Below are positions 19,765 through 28,112 of a stretch of 64,000 nt of DNA, piece by piece (the stretch's first letter is position 1; each line of letters starts with the position of its first letter). The notes beneath the pieces are model-generated. The model had not been told where the DNA came from. It made no database searches and worked only from the letters and a program-made list of their open reading frames with translations. Position numbers and translations under genes: made by a program. The stretch spans positions 515,001 through 579,000 of the forward strand of contig NZ_CP060632.1 of the NCBI RefSeq assembly GCF_014337155.1. Reading direction: 5' to 3'. The DNA is from Wujia chipingensis (GTDB taxonomy: Bacteria; Bacillota; Clostridia; Lachnospirales; Lachnospiraceae).

Positions 19765-19821
19765 ATGAAAAATAAAACAATATAAATAACAGCAACAACT
19801 AACGAAGAGAAGGAGTAGCTC

Positions 19822-20424
19822 ATGCGACGTGAGACAGCCGGTGTGACGGAATCCCTGCTTCAGGCAGCGAAGGAAGAATTCCTTACCTATGGATTCCATG
19901 ATGCCAGCATGCGGCGGATATCGGCGGCATGCGGAGTCAGTACCAATTCCATATATACCCGGTTTGGCGACAAGAGCGGACTTTTCACCGCAATCGTACA
20001 GGAAGCGGCAGATGGTCTGATGGAGATGTATATGCAGAGCATACAGAAGGCAACCGAGTGTCCGGACATGGATCATGCCATAGAGGAGGGCAACGAGGGA
20101 ACCGATCAGGTATTGGCGTATATCTACCGGTATAAGGAAGAATTTCAGCTTCTGTTCTGCCATTCGGTGGGGACAGAATATGAAGATTACTTTGATAAGC
20201 TCGCGGCGATCGAGGAGCAGTATTACAACATATTTGCGAAACAGTATGCAAATGAGAATGCGACCGCGGATGAATTTTTCATCCACGTATTCTGCAGAAC
20301 CGGCTGGCAGTATATCTACGAGGTGCTGACACACGACAAGCCATACGATGAGGCAGCAGCCTTTATGAAGAATGTACAAATCTTCAATTTCGCAGGTTGG
20401 AAATCAGTTTTTGGATTGGAATAA
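19822..20424 (+). CDS. TetR family transcriptional regulator
   Basis: A 200-residue repressor with an N-terminal TetR helix-turn-helix (ASMRRISAACGVSTNSIYTRFGDKSGLFTAI, residues about 30-60 described here by key segments MRRISAACG and IYTRFGDKSGLF) and a helical ligand-binding C-terminal part. It starts after AAGGAG. The gene is directly preceded by a palindromic operator over its own promoter and followed after 90 bases by a heterodimeric ABC exporter, so it most likely represses itself and the exporter and responds to an exported compound. The inducer is unknown. Confidence 0.88.
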   Translation: MRRETAGVTESLLQAAKEEFLTYGFHDASMRRISAACGVSTNSIYTRFGDKSGLFTAIVQEAADGLMEMYMQSIQKATECPDMDHAIEEGNEGTDQVLAYIYRYKEEFQLLFCHSVGTEYEDYFDKLAAIEEQYYNIFAKQYANENATADEFFIHVFCRTGWQYIYEVLTHDKPYDEAAAFMKNVQIFNFAGWKSVFGLE

Positions 20425-20426
20425 CA

Positions 20427-20485
20427 GGCAGTGCATAGCGATGTGCACTGCCAAAAAAATCAAATATAGGTTAGCGAAGGCTAAC
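20427..20485 (+). promoter_or_regulatory. Two hairpins in the leader of the ABC exporter genes
   Basis: GGCAGTGCA (20427-20435) pairs with TGCACTGCC (20444-20452); this hairpin is followed by an A-run, not a T-run, so it is not a normal terminator for the plus strand. A second one, GTTAGC-gaag-GCTAAC, lies at 20469-20484 and resembles a protein-binding dyad. The ribosome binding site AAGGAGG of the next gene follows. Confidence 0.5.
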
Positions 20486-20514
20486 TTAAAATAAACGTTC
20501 AAGGAGGTTTTGTC

Positions 20515-22305
20515 ATGAAGGCAAAAAAGCAAAGTGCAATGTCAAGACTTATGAAAATTGCCGGAACGCATAAGTATTTTTCCTATGCATCCTGCGTCTT
20601 GGCAGCAATCAGTGCCTGGGTTGCGCTGATTCCGTTTTATGATGTGTGGCGCATTATAAAAGAGGTCTTAGAAGTAAGACCAGACTATTCCAAAGCCACA
20701 CATATCACATCCTATGGATGGCAGGCGGTAGGATTTGCCCTGCTCGCAATGGTGCTTTATATCGGAGCTTTGATGTGCTCTCATAAGGCAGCATTCCGCG
20801 TGCAGACAAATATGCGTATCGCGATGATGAACCACATCATGAAGCTTCCACTTGGTTATGTGGAGACAGAGGGAACCGGAAAGATTCGAAAGATCGTTAT
20901 GGATTCCTCCGCAGCGACAGAGACATTTCTGGCACACAACCTGCCAGATAAGGTCGTATCAAGAGCAACACCGATCGGGCTGCTTGTACTGATGGCAAGC
21001 TTTGACTGGCGTCTTGGTCTGATCAGCCTGATTCCTGCCGTATTCGCATTCCTTATCATGGGTACGATGATGATGGGACCGAAGATGGCAGAGGATATGA
21101 AGCAGTATCAGAACTCGCTGGAGACAATGTCCTCCGAGGCGGTAGAGTATGTGCGAGGCGTACCGGTCTTAAAGACATTTGGACAGACGATCTTTTCATT
21201 CAAGCGGTTTAAGACAGCCATCGATGAGTATGAGAAATGGACAATCGATTACACGAAATCCATGATGATTCCGATGATTGGGTTCACGGTATTTTGCAAT
21301 GGCATATTTGCAGCACTGATTGTAGCCGCGTATACATTAGGTGGAAATACAGTCACAGACAAATTCGTATTGAACCTGATTTTCTACATATTGGTGACTT
21401 CGGTACTTACCACAACGCTGATGAAGGTTGCATATGCAGGTGAATCACAGATGCTCGTCGAGGATGCATTGAACCGGATGGATGAGGTGCTAAATGCGAA
21501 GGAACTTCCGGAGTCAGCAAATAAGCAGACATCAAAGGATGCATCCATCGCGTTGAAGGACGTGACATTTGCTTACGATAAGGCAAAGGCAAATGCGATC
21601 GACGGCATCACGCTTTCCGTCAAGGCAGGTTCCCATATCGCGTTTGTTGGTCCGTCCGGTGGTGGTAAGACGACGCTGGCATCACTGATTGCAAGATTCT
21701 GGGATGTCAAGAGTGGCAGCATTGAGATCGGTGGTGTGGATGTGAAGAACATTGACAGCAAGGAGCTGATGAATCAGGTATCATATGTATTTCAGGATAG
21801 TAAGCTGCTTAAGACCTCGATTCTGGAAAATGTTCGTATGGGAAGACCGGACGCGACGGATGCCGAGGTAATGGACGCGCTGGAGAAGGCACAGTGCAGC
21901 GACATCATCGAGAAGCTTCCGGACGGTGTGAACACGGTGATTGGCTCAAAGGGAACATATGTATCCGGTGGTGAGATGCAGCGATTGTCGATCGCACGTG
22001 CATTCCTGAAGAATGCACCAATTCTGATCTTAGACGAGGCGACTGCATTTGCTGACCCGGACAATGAGAGGCAGGTGCAGCGCGCATTTGAGAATCTATC
22101 CAAGGATAAAACGGTGATCATGATCGCACACCGTCTGTCGACAGTGACAAATGCGGACCAGATCTATGTGTTGAAGGATGGAAAGATTGCAGAGTCCGGT
22201 ACACATGATGCACTGGCAGCCAAGGACGGCATCTACACACATATGTGGAACGAATATAACAAGTCCGTGAACTGGCAGGTAGGAAAGGCAGGTGCAACCG
22301 CATGA
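20515..22305 (+). CDS. ABC transporter, fused membrane and ATPase domains (subunit 1)
   Basis: A 596-residue exporter half. Residues about 1-330 hold six membrane helices of an exporter fold; the ATPase domain follows with Walker A GPSGGGKT, signature VSGGEMQRLSIARA, Walker B ILILDEATAFADP and the H-loop MIAHRLS. It overlaps subunit 2 by four bases, so the two form a heterodimer. The sequence character resembles the YbtP/IrtA-type branch often linked to siderophores or small peptides, but the substrate cannot be read. Expression is under the TetR gene upstream. Confidence 0.92.
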   Translation: MKAKKQSAMSRLMKIAGTHKYFSYASCVLAAISAWVALIPFYDVWRIIKEVLEVRPDYSKATHITSYGWQAVGFALLAMVLYIGALMCSHKAAFRVQTNMRIAMMNHIMKLPLGYVETEGTGKIRKIVMDSSAATETFLAHNLPDKVVSRATPIGLLVLMASFDWRLGLISLIPAVFAFLIMGTMMMGPKMAEDMKQYQNSLETMSSEAVEYVRGVPVLKTFGQTIFSFKRFKTAIDEYEKWTIDYTKSMMIPMIGFTVFCNGIFAALIVAAYTLGGNTVTDKFVLNLIFYILVTSVLTTTLMKVAYAGESQMLVEDALNRMDEVLNAKELPESANKQTSKDASIALKDVTFAYDKAKANAIDGITLSVKAGSHIAFVGPSGGGKTTLASLIARFWDVKSGSIEIGGVDVKNIDSKELMNQVSYVFQDSKLLKTSILENVRMGRPDATDAEVMDALEKAQCSDIIEKLPDGVNTVIGSKGTYVSGGEMQRLSIARAFLKNAPILILDEATAFADPDNERQVQRAFENLSKDKTVIMIAHRLSTVTNADQIYVLKDGKIAESGTHDALAAKDGIYTHMWNEYNKSVNWQVGKAGATA

Positions 22306-24035
22306 TCGAGAAATTGAAACATAAATACGCACTGTCCGAAAACGGTGCAAAGAATATGATAAAAGCGTTTGTGGCAGTCACAATCGCGAACCTTGTGCTG
22401 ATGCTGCCGGTTGGGCTTCTGTATCAGCTTACCTCGTATCTGCTTGATGGCAAGGTGCCAAAGGATAAGCTTGGATTCTTCATCGGCGGAATCGTCGTAG
22501 TATTTTTACTTGTAGCAGTTACAACTTATTTCCAATATAACGCAACCTTCTTTTCCACCTATGTCGAAAGTGGTGTGCGTAGACGTGCGCTTGCTGAGAA
22601 GCTTCGCCGCCTGCCACTTTCCTTCTTCGGGAAGAAGGATCTGTCCGATCTGACGAATACGATCATGTCAGACTGTGCATTGCTCGAGACAGGAAGCTCC
22701 CACTGGATTCCGGAGCTGATCGGTTCGATGATCTCCACAACGATTATTGTAATTGGATTGTTGTTCTTCAACTGGAAGATGGCACTTGCCGCTGTATGGG
22801 TGATGCCGATTGCATTTATCATCGTACTGACTTCGAGAAAAGGTCTGAAGTCTGTACAGAAGAAGACAATGACATATAAGCTTTCCTGTCTTGATGGAAT
22901 TCAGGAGGGACTGGAGACGATCCGTGACCTGCGTTCAAACAACATGACAGAGACGTACATGGAAGGCTTGAACAAGAAGATCAAAGCCGTAGAGAAAAAT
23001 GCCATCGTGCTGGAATTTAAGAATGCAGCTTATGTATGTTCCGCACAGATGATCCTGAAGCTCGGCATTGGAACGGTTGCATTGGTTGGTAGTATCCTGC
23101 TTGTAAATGGAGAGATCAATGTACTGACCTTGTTCGTGTTCCTGCTTGTTGTAACAAGAATGTATGAGCCTTTGCAGATTGCATTGCAGAACCTGTCCGC
23201 TCTGATCAGTCTGGAGCCGAGCTGTGAGCGTATGGATGAGATCCTGTCACACGAAGAGCAGACCGGCGCAGAGATACTGACGAACAAGGGCTATGATATT
23301 GTATTTGACCACGTGGCATTTGCCTATGACAGTGGCGAGCAGGTGCTCTCCGATGTCAGCTTCACGGCAAAGCAGGGGCAGGTAACAGCTCTGATCGGTC
23401 CATCTGGTGGTGGTAAGACAACCGTATCGAGACTGGCGGCAAGATTCTGGGATATCCAGAAAGGTACTGTTACAGTTGGAGGTATGGATGTATCGAAGGT
23501 CGAGCCGGAGACATTACTTTCCCTGTATTCCATCGTGTTCCAGGATGTGACACTCTTTAACAACACGGTTATGGAGAACATCCGGATCGGTCGCAAGGAT
23601 GCAACGGACGAGGAAGTTATGGCAGCAGCCAGGCTTGCAAACTGTACGGACTTTATCGAGAAATTACCGGACAAATGGAACACCATGATCGGGGAAAATG
23701 GTTCCGAATTATCCGGTGGTGAGCGGCAGAGAATCTCCATCGCACGTGCATTCTTAAAGGACGCACCAATCATCTTGATGGATGAGGCAACCGCCTCGCT
23801 GGATGTGGATAATGAGTCCGTGATTCAGGAGTCCATCTCCAAGCTGATCCGGAACAAGACAGTTCTGATTATTGCACACCGTATGCGTACGGTCGATGGC
23901 GCGGATCAGATTGTCGTCCTGAAAGATGGTGTGGTAGCGGAACAGGGAACGCCGGCTGCTTTGAAGGAGAAGAAGGGTATCTACAAGCATATGGTCGATG
24001 TGCAGTTAGAGAGCGAACAGTGGAAATATAATTAA
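22302..24035 (+). CDS. ABC transporter, fused membrane and ATPase domains (subunit 2)
   Basis: A 577-residue partner of the preceding half-transporter, with the same order: six helices, then Walker A GPSGGGKT, signature LSGGERQRISIARA, Walker B IILMDEATASLD and H-loop IIAHRM. All catalytic residues including the Walker B glutamate are present, as they are in subunit 1, so there is no obvious degenerate site. The start codon overlaps the upstream stop (ATGA). A terminator follows at 24057-24095. Confidence 0.92.
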   Translation: MIEKLKHKYALSENGAKNMIKAFVAVTIANLVLMLPVGLLYQLTSYLLDGKVPKDKLGFFIGGIVVVFLLVAVTTYFQYNATFFSTYVESGVRRRALAEKLRRLPLSFFGKKDLSDLTNTIMSDCALLETGSSHWIPELIGSMISTTIIVIGLLFFNWKMALAAVWVMPIAFIIVLTSRKGLKSVQKKTMTYKLSCLDGIQEGLETIRDLRSNNMTETYMEGLNKKIKAVEKNAIVLEFKNAAYVCSAQMILKLGIGTVALVGSILLVNGEINVLTLFVFLLVVTRMYEPLQIALQNLSALISLEPSCERMDEILSHEEQTGAEILTNKGYDIVFDHVAFAYDSGEQVLSDVSFTAKQGQVTALIGPSGGGKTTVSRLAARFWDIQKGTVTVGGMDVSKVEPETLLSLYSIVFQDVTLFNNTVMENIRIGRKDATDEEVMAAARLANCTDFIEKLPDKWNTMIGENGSELSGGERQRISIARAFLKDAPIILMDEATASLDVDNESVIQESISKLIRNKTVLIIAHRMRTVDGADQIVVLKDGVVAEQGTPAALKEKKGIYKHMVDVQLESEQWKYN

Positions 24036-24056
24036 GGTATAAGAACGAGATGTGAA

Positions 24057-24095
24057 GACATTCCAGAGTATAGACTTTGGAGTGTCTTTTCTTTT
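24057..24095 (+). terminator. Intrinsic terminator of the ABC exporter operon
   Basis: GACATTCCA (24057-24065) pairs with TGGAGTGTC (24078-24086, one G-T pair), followed by TTTTCTTTT. Confidence 0.8.
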
Positions 24096-24117
24096 ACAAA
24101 GAAATGCAAATGCTATC

Positions 24118-24146
24118 TTGTCTGCGGATCAAAATAAGCATACAAT
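24118..24146 (+). promoter_or_regulatory. Predicted promoter of the phosphoesterase gene
   Basis: TTGTCT (24118-24123) and TACAAT (24141-24146) are separated by 17 bases, about 35 bases before the ATG at 24181. Confidence 0.55.
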
Positions 24147-24180
24147 AAGGACAGTGTTGGGGAAAGGGAGGAACGCTGAC

Positions 24181-24831
24181 ATGCGTTATTATATTGCAGA
24201 TTTACATTTCTGCCATGAAAATTTGAATACACGTATGGACTGTCGCGGCTTTGAGAGCGGCGAAGCCATGAATGAATATATGATCGCACAGTGGAACTCA
24301 CGTGTGCGGAAACGTGATGAAGTTGTAATCTTAGGAGATTTCTGTATTTCGAAAAAGGGTGAAGCAGCAAATGCCATTCTGGAGAGGCTGAATGGCAGGA
24401 AGTATCTGATCATCGGAAATCACGATTATTTTATTGCAAACAAACAATTTGATCCATCGCGTTTTGAATGGATTACGCATTATAGAGAAATCAATGATAA
24501 CAATCGAAAGGTGATTCTCTGCCACTATCCGGTTATGTGCTACAACGGGCAGTACCGCCGGAATGCGAAGGGAGAACCGAAGACGTATATGTTGTACGGG
24601 CATGTACATAATACATATGACGAGTATCTGATCGATGAATTTCAGCGCCAGACGCGTGCATCCACGCGTCCGGTGCTTGGAAAAGCCGGCACGGAAGAAA
24701 CGGTTTCCATCCCGTGCCAGATGATCAACTGTTTCTGTATGTTCTCGGATTATGTCCCGCTCACGCTCGATGAATGGATCGAAGTGGACCGGAAGCGGCG
24801 GGCAAGCATGAAGCGGGAGAGCGATTGTTAA
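24181..24831 (+). CDS. Metallophosphoesterase, calcineurin-like
   Basis: A 216-residue calcineurin-like phosphoesterase. The metal-binding motifs are complete: IADLHFCHEN (D and H of motif I), ILGDFC (GD of motif II), IIGNHDYF (GNHD of motif III), ILCHYPV and YGHVHNTY (the two histidine motifs). The frame is open to 24052, but the ATG at 24181 has a GGGAGG site and begins directly with the first metal motif. Such small enzymes act on nucleotides or phosphodiesters; substrate unknown. Convergent with the next gene, with a four-base overlap at the stops. Confidence 0.9.
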   Translation: MRYYIADLHFCHENLNTRMDCRGFESGEAMNEYMIAQWNSRVRKRDEVVILGDFCISKKGEAANAILERLNGRKYLIIGNHDYFIANKQFDPSRFEWITHYREINDNNRKVILCHYPVMCYNGQYRRNAKGEPKTYMLYGHVHNTYDEYLIDEFQRQTRASTRPVLGKAGTEETVSIPCQMINCFCMFSDYVPLTLDEWIEVDRKRRASMKRESDC

Positions 24832-25457
24832 GAATTTTTTCCCGGCGTCGAATCAATCCGGCTGTACCGGAAGTCACAGTGAGTTGCACCTTCTGCGATC
24901 GTCTGTGTCCGGACTAAGCGCATGTGCATCATGTCGGCAAGCACATAGTCCATGCGGCAGAGATATCTGGCGAGTTCGAAACATCCCTCATCCCGGCACA
25001 GACTGCAGATGCCGCATGTATGATAATCGTAGCCAAGCTCGAAATCATCATTCGCGCCGCCTTCTAAGATGTCAACGACCCAGTCATTTTCGTATTTGTG
25101 TTTATGGGAGTCGGCAGACCACTTTTTCCGGGCTGGAAGCTTCTTCGCATCGAGATAGCTGTCTGCATTTCCCATGACCTTGTGGAACAACTGATTAGCG
25201 GAGAGGCCGTCCTTATACAGGGCATAACATTCCTCCGGGGATAAGGTTGTGTTCCGGTTTAATGCGATGAAATATGCGCCCATGCAGTAGGAACTCATCA
25301 GCCGGGATTTGCCGATATCCTTGGCGCGCGTCAGGATGGCACGGTATTCCTGTTTGATCGCCTTGCTGTCAATCTGCAAATGCTGTCTTTTTGCCTGCTT
25401 CATGCAGGAGCTGTGATAAAAATATCCAAATAATTTCTGTGAGAATCCGTACTTCAA
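24828..25457 (-). CDS. ATC hydrolase-like protein (L-2-amino-thiazoline-4-carboxylic acid hydrolase family)
   Basis: A 209-residue protein matching the L-2-amino-thiazoline-4-carboxylate hydrolase family in layout: a basic helical N-terminus, then VDILEGGANDDFELGYDYHTCGICSL split over a Cys-rich segment, and a C-terminal CDFRYSRI motif. The family opens a thiazoline ring in a cysteine synthesis route in Pseudomonas; in gut Clostridia the real substrate is unknown. It is transcribed just behind the TetR gene (30-base gap), so it is probably the target of that regulator. Confidence 0.75.
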   Translation of the reverse strand: MKYGFSQKLFGYFYHSSCMKQAKRQHLQIDSKAIKQEYRAILTRAKDIGKSRLMSSYCMGAYFIALNRNTTLSPEECYALYKDGLSANQLFHKVMGNADSYLDAKKLPARKKWSADSHKHKYENDWVVDILEGGANDDFELGYDYHTCGICSLCRDEGCFELARYLCRMDYVLADMMHMRLVRTQTIAEGATHCDFRYSRIDSTPGKNS

Positions 25458-25487
25458 CTAAATCATCCTTTCTTGGCAAAATCTATC

Positions 25488-26135
25488 TCAATGATTTGGC
25501 ACATCTTGGACTTGTAATCCAAGCGTCGCTTCAATGCCGTGCATCAGCACATCCATCGCCTCTAAAAATGCCTGCTTCATCTCCTCGGTGAAGCCGTCCT
25601 TGCAGGTATCATCGGCGATCATCTCGCAGATCATCGAGAACTCAGACAGAGACAGCATGTAACATGTTTTTTCGGATAACTGATTCTTCGCAAGTCTGCG
25701 TACATATAATTCATGATAAAAGCGCGTTGCGAATTTGTTGCAGCGCGCGATATAAACTTTGCGGAAGTTCCGGATATAGGTGCCGGAATCATTCTTTAAC
25801 AGCATGTGGAAGAGCTGCATATCATCTTCTAACAGCTCGAAAGTCCGGATGGATATGCGGGAATAGAATACCTGCATCAGCTGCTCGTCGGACATCGCCG
25901 AAAAGTCAATATCCAGCATGGACTCACTCAGTGCCATCAGCTTATTTCCGCTCTCTGCGAATATCTCGCCGAACATTTCTTCCTTCCCTGAAAAATGCTT
26001 GTATATCGCACCGGGGGTAATACCTGCCCGCGCAGCGATCTTTCGCATGGATGCTTCCTGATAGCCGCATTCCAAGAAAATCTCTTTCGCACTCTGTAAA
26101 ATTGTTGCTCTGGTCGCTTTTGTGCTCTCGCGCAT
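25488..26135 (-). CDS. TetR family transcriptional regulator
   Basis: A 215-residue regulator. The N-terminal helix-turn-helix is seen as RKIAARAGITPGAIYKHF with the following SGKEEMFGEIF, typical of TetR. It heads a two-gene minus-strand operon with the ATC hydrolase-like gene. A perfect palindrome GTAAACA-C-TGTTTAC at 26151-26165, 16 bases before its ATG, is the likely autoregulatory operator. The ligand is unknown. Confidence 0.88.
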   Translation of the reverse strand: MRESTKATRATILQSAKEIFLECGYQEASMRKIAARAGITPGAIYKHFSGKEEMFGEIFAESGNKLMALSESMLDIDFSAMSDEQLMQVFYSRISIRTFELLEDDMQLFHMLLKNDSGTYIRNFRKVYIARCNKFATRFYHELYVRRLAKNQLSEKTCYMLSLSEFSMICEMIADDTCKDGFTEEMKQAFLEAMDVLMHGIEATLGLQVQDVPNH

Positions 26136-26150
26136 AATTGTACTCCTTTG

Positions 26151-26165
26151 GTAAACACTGTTTAC
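26151..26165 (-). promoter_or_regulatory. Palindromic TetR operator
   Basis: GTAAACA and TGTTTAC flank a single central base. The site lies just upstream of the minus-strand TetR gene in its expected promoter region. Confidence 0.65.
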
Positions 26166-26218
26166 TTTATAGCACAGGAAACGGGGAAATGCAAGGGGAA
26201 TGTTGAGGTGAGGGAAAA

Positions 26219-26316
26219 TAAAAAAGAAACGAGCAAGTCCTGTCAGGCGTAAGCCCTACCCGGTAAAAACCCGTTTCTTGTGTATCGATGGTATAACAAA
26301 ACATAAAGGTTGTCAA
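26219..26316 (-). ncRNA. Candidate small RNA A, with promoter (antisense to island)
   Basis: Read on the minus strand, TTGACA (plus 26311-26316) and TACCAT (plus 26288-26293, 17-base spacer) form a possible promoter; predicted transcription starts near 26281. The RNA of about 62 nt is closed by an 8-bp outer stem (plus 26224-26231 with 26272-26279), contains a GGC/GCC hairpin (plus 26246-26255), and ends in TTTTTTATTTT. It shares the order GGGU, GUAGG, hairpin, CUUGCUC with the second candidate at 29620-29716. No open frame of useful size lies in it. Confidence 0.5.
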
Positions 26317-26400
26317 TTCGAATATTCAAAAAGAGGCATGACAATCGATAGATATGTGACTATAATAAAAAACAGGAAAAAGAAAGAGAGGAATAAAGGT

Positions 26401-26874
26401 ATGAAGGTAATAACATTTCACAATCCGGATGAAGAGAATGGATATTTAAGTAATTGGTATCTGTCCGATTTTACAGTTGGTGATGTAAAATATACTTCTA
26501 TGGAGCAGTATATGATGCACCAGAAAGCGGTTGTATTTGGAGACAATGAAATTGCAAAACAGATTCTTGCAACAGATGATGTCGCAGATATTAAGCAACT
26601 GGGACGAAAGGTGTCAGGTTATATAGATAATGTATGGAATGGCGTTCGCCAGATTATCATTTTTGAAGGACTTATGGCAAAATATTCACAGAATCCGGAG
26701 TTAGGAGAGAAGCTGAAAGCAACTGGAAATGCGATCCTTGCAGAGGCAGCAGTGAATGACAGAATCTGGGGCGTCGGATTGTCAATGAAAGATCCAAAAA
26801 GATTGGAACCAAAACAATGGAATGGACAAAATCTTATGGGATATGCAACAATGTTGGTACGAGAAAGAATTTAA
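26401..26874 (+). CDS. NADAR family protein (YbiA-like)
   Basis: A 157-residue NADAR (NAD and ADP-ribose) domain protein. Segments typical for the family are YLSNWYLSDF, YTSMEQYMMHQKAVVFGD, the central WNGVRQIIIFEGLMAKY and C-terminal NDRIWGVGLSM plus NLMGYATMLVRERI. YbiA-type proteins hydrolyse N-glycosidic bonds in riboflavin intermediates; other NADAR proteins remove ADP-ribose from guanine and act as antitoxins of DarT-like toxins. No DarT is seen here. The frame is open to 26278, but the ATG at 26401 fits the family start. It is monocistronic with a strong terminator at 26882-26918. Confidence 0.88.
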   Translation: MKVITFHNPDEENGYLSNWYLSDFTVGDVKYTSMEQYMMHQKAVVFGDNEIAKQILATDDVADIKQLGRKVSGYIDNVWNGVRQIIIFEGLMAKYSQNPELGEKLKATGNAILAEAAVNDRIWGVGLSMKDPKRLEPKQWNGQNLMGYATMLVRERI

Positions 26875-26881
26875 TTTTTTA

Positions 26882-26918
26882 GGGAACTTTTGTAGAAATT
26901 TGCAAAAGTTCCCTTTTT
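26882..26918 (+). terminator. Intrinsic terminator after the NADAR gene
   Basis: A perfect 11-bp stem GGGAACTTTTG (26882-26892) and CAAAAGTTCCC (26903-26913) is followed by TTTTT. Confidence 0.9.
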
Positions 26919-26934
26919 AATTATATCAAATCAA

Positions 26935-27002
26935 TTTAATTTTATCATAAAAACAAAAATGATAAAATTAAACTTGACTTTGATAAAATTAAACAATATA
27001 CT
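26935..27002 (+). promoter_or_regulatory. Promoter of the fic operon with three operator half-sites
   Basis: A perfect 14-bp inverted repeat, TTTAATTTTATCAT (26935-26948) and ATGATAAAATTAAA (26959-26972), is followed by a third copy of TGATAAAATTAAA at 26981-26993. The promoter TTGACT (26974-26979), 17-base spacer, TATACT (26997-27002) is interleaved, so the third half-site fills the spacer. This is a strong sign of repression, probably by the winged-helix domain of the Fic protein itself. Confidence 0.8.
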
Positions 27003-27038
27003 CAAACTATGTCAACAGAATATTATTGAGGTGATGTA

Positions 27039-28094
27039 ATGAGACAATACGATTATCGAGAGAAGTGGAAAAAACTTTTAACACCGGAGATAGTGTCTTA
27101 TATTGCACAAATTCATGAGTTTAGGGGGGAACAAAAGCTTTTTGTAGAAGCAAAGACAGATGCGCTAACACAATTGTGGGAGATAGCTAAGATTCAAAGT
27201 ACGGAAGCGTCCAATAAAATAGAGGGTATTTATACATCTGATGAACGATTGCGGGCTCTTGTAAATGAAAAGACAAGACCGCAGACAAGAAATGAGAAGG
27301 AAATTGCGGGATATAGAGATGTACTAAATACGATTCATGATAGTCACGATCATATTCCGGTAAAACCATCTATAATATTGCAATTGCATAGGGATATGTA
27401 TAAATTTGAGGGCTATGATTATGGCGGAAAGTATAAAATAGCGGATAACGTAATTGAAGAAGAAAATGAACATGGAGAAAAACGTGTACGTTTCAAGCCT
27501 GTGCCTGCATGGGAGACAGCAGAGGCGATGGAAAGATTATGTGAGGCATTTGATATTGCGATGGCAACACAGCAAATTGATCCGATTATATTGATTCCGA
27601 TGTTTGTACTTGACTTCTTGTGTATTCATCCATTTAAGGATGGAAATGGAAGAATGAGCAGACTTTTGACATTGCTTTTGCTATATAGAGCAGGTTATAT
27701 CGTTGGAAAGTATATTAGTATTGAAAAATTGATATCAGATACAAAGGAACTTTATTATGATAGTTTACAGCGAAGTTCGTATGGATGGTATGAGGAAGAA
27801 AATGATTATGAACCATTTACGAAGTACATGCTGGGAATTGTAGCTGCTGCATATCGGGATTTTTCATCAAGAGTAGCAATATTATCAAGAGATGGAATTT
27901 CAAAACCTGATCGTATACGCGAAATTATCAAAAGTACGATTGGAACGATTACGAAGACAGAAATTATGCGCAAATGTCCGGATATTAGTCAGGTGACAGT
28001 GCAAAGAGCTCTGGCGGAGCTTGTTGAGAAGGGTGAAGTATTGAAGTTAGGTGGCGGAAGATATACAAAATATACATGGAATAATGAATCATAG
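27039..28094 (+). CDS. Fic family protein with N-terminal inhibitory motif and winged helix
   Basis: A 351-residue Fic protein. Fic enzymes transfer AMP, or other nucleotide parts, to target proteins. The catalytic motif HPFKDGNGRMSR starts at His197. The N-terminal segment STEASNKIEG carries the class II inhibitory pattern (Ser58 to Glu62-Gly63), so basal activity should be self-inhibited. The C-terminal 70 residues form a winged helix (ITKTEIMRKCPDISQVTVQRAL) that may bind the repeats at 26935-26993. It is 18 bases upstream of hsdM and heads the restriction-modification operon, a common but unexplained association. Confidence 0.92.
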   Translation: MRQYDYREKWKKLLTPEIVSYIAQIHEFRGEQKLFVEAKTDALTQLWEIAKIQSTEASNKIEGIYTSDERLRALVNEKTRPQTRNEKEIAGYRDVLNTIHDSHDHIPVKPSIILQLHRDMYKFEGYDYGGKYKIADNVIEEENEHGEKRVRFKPVPAWETAEAMERLCEAFDIAMATQQIDPIILIPMFVLDFLCIHPFKDGNGRMSRLLTLLLLYRAGYIVGKYISIEKLISDTKELYYDSLQRSSYGWYEEENDYEPFTKYMLGIVAAAYRDFSSRVAILSRDGISKPDRIREIIKSTIGTITKTEIMRKCPDISQVTVQRALAELVEKGEVLKLGGGRYTKYTWNNES

Positions 28095-28112
28095 GACAGG
28101 AGAAATAAGAGG

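Noticed and set aside
20427..20452. Intrinsic terminator between tetR and the ABC genes
   Set aside because: The hairpin is followed by A residues on the plus strand and no T-run is placed correctly on either strand.
26222..26280. Plus-strand attenuator in front of the NADAR gene
   Set aside because: The plus strand has no T-run after the stem; the T-run and possible promoter are on the minus strand.
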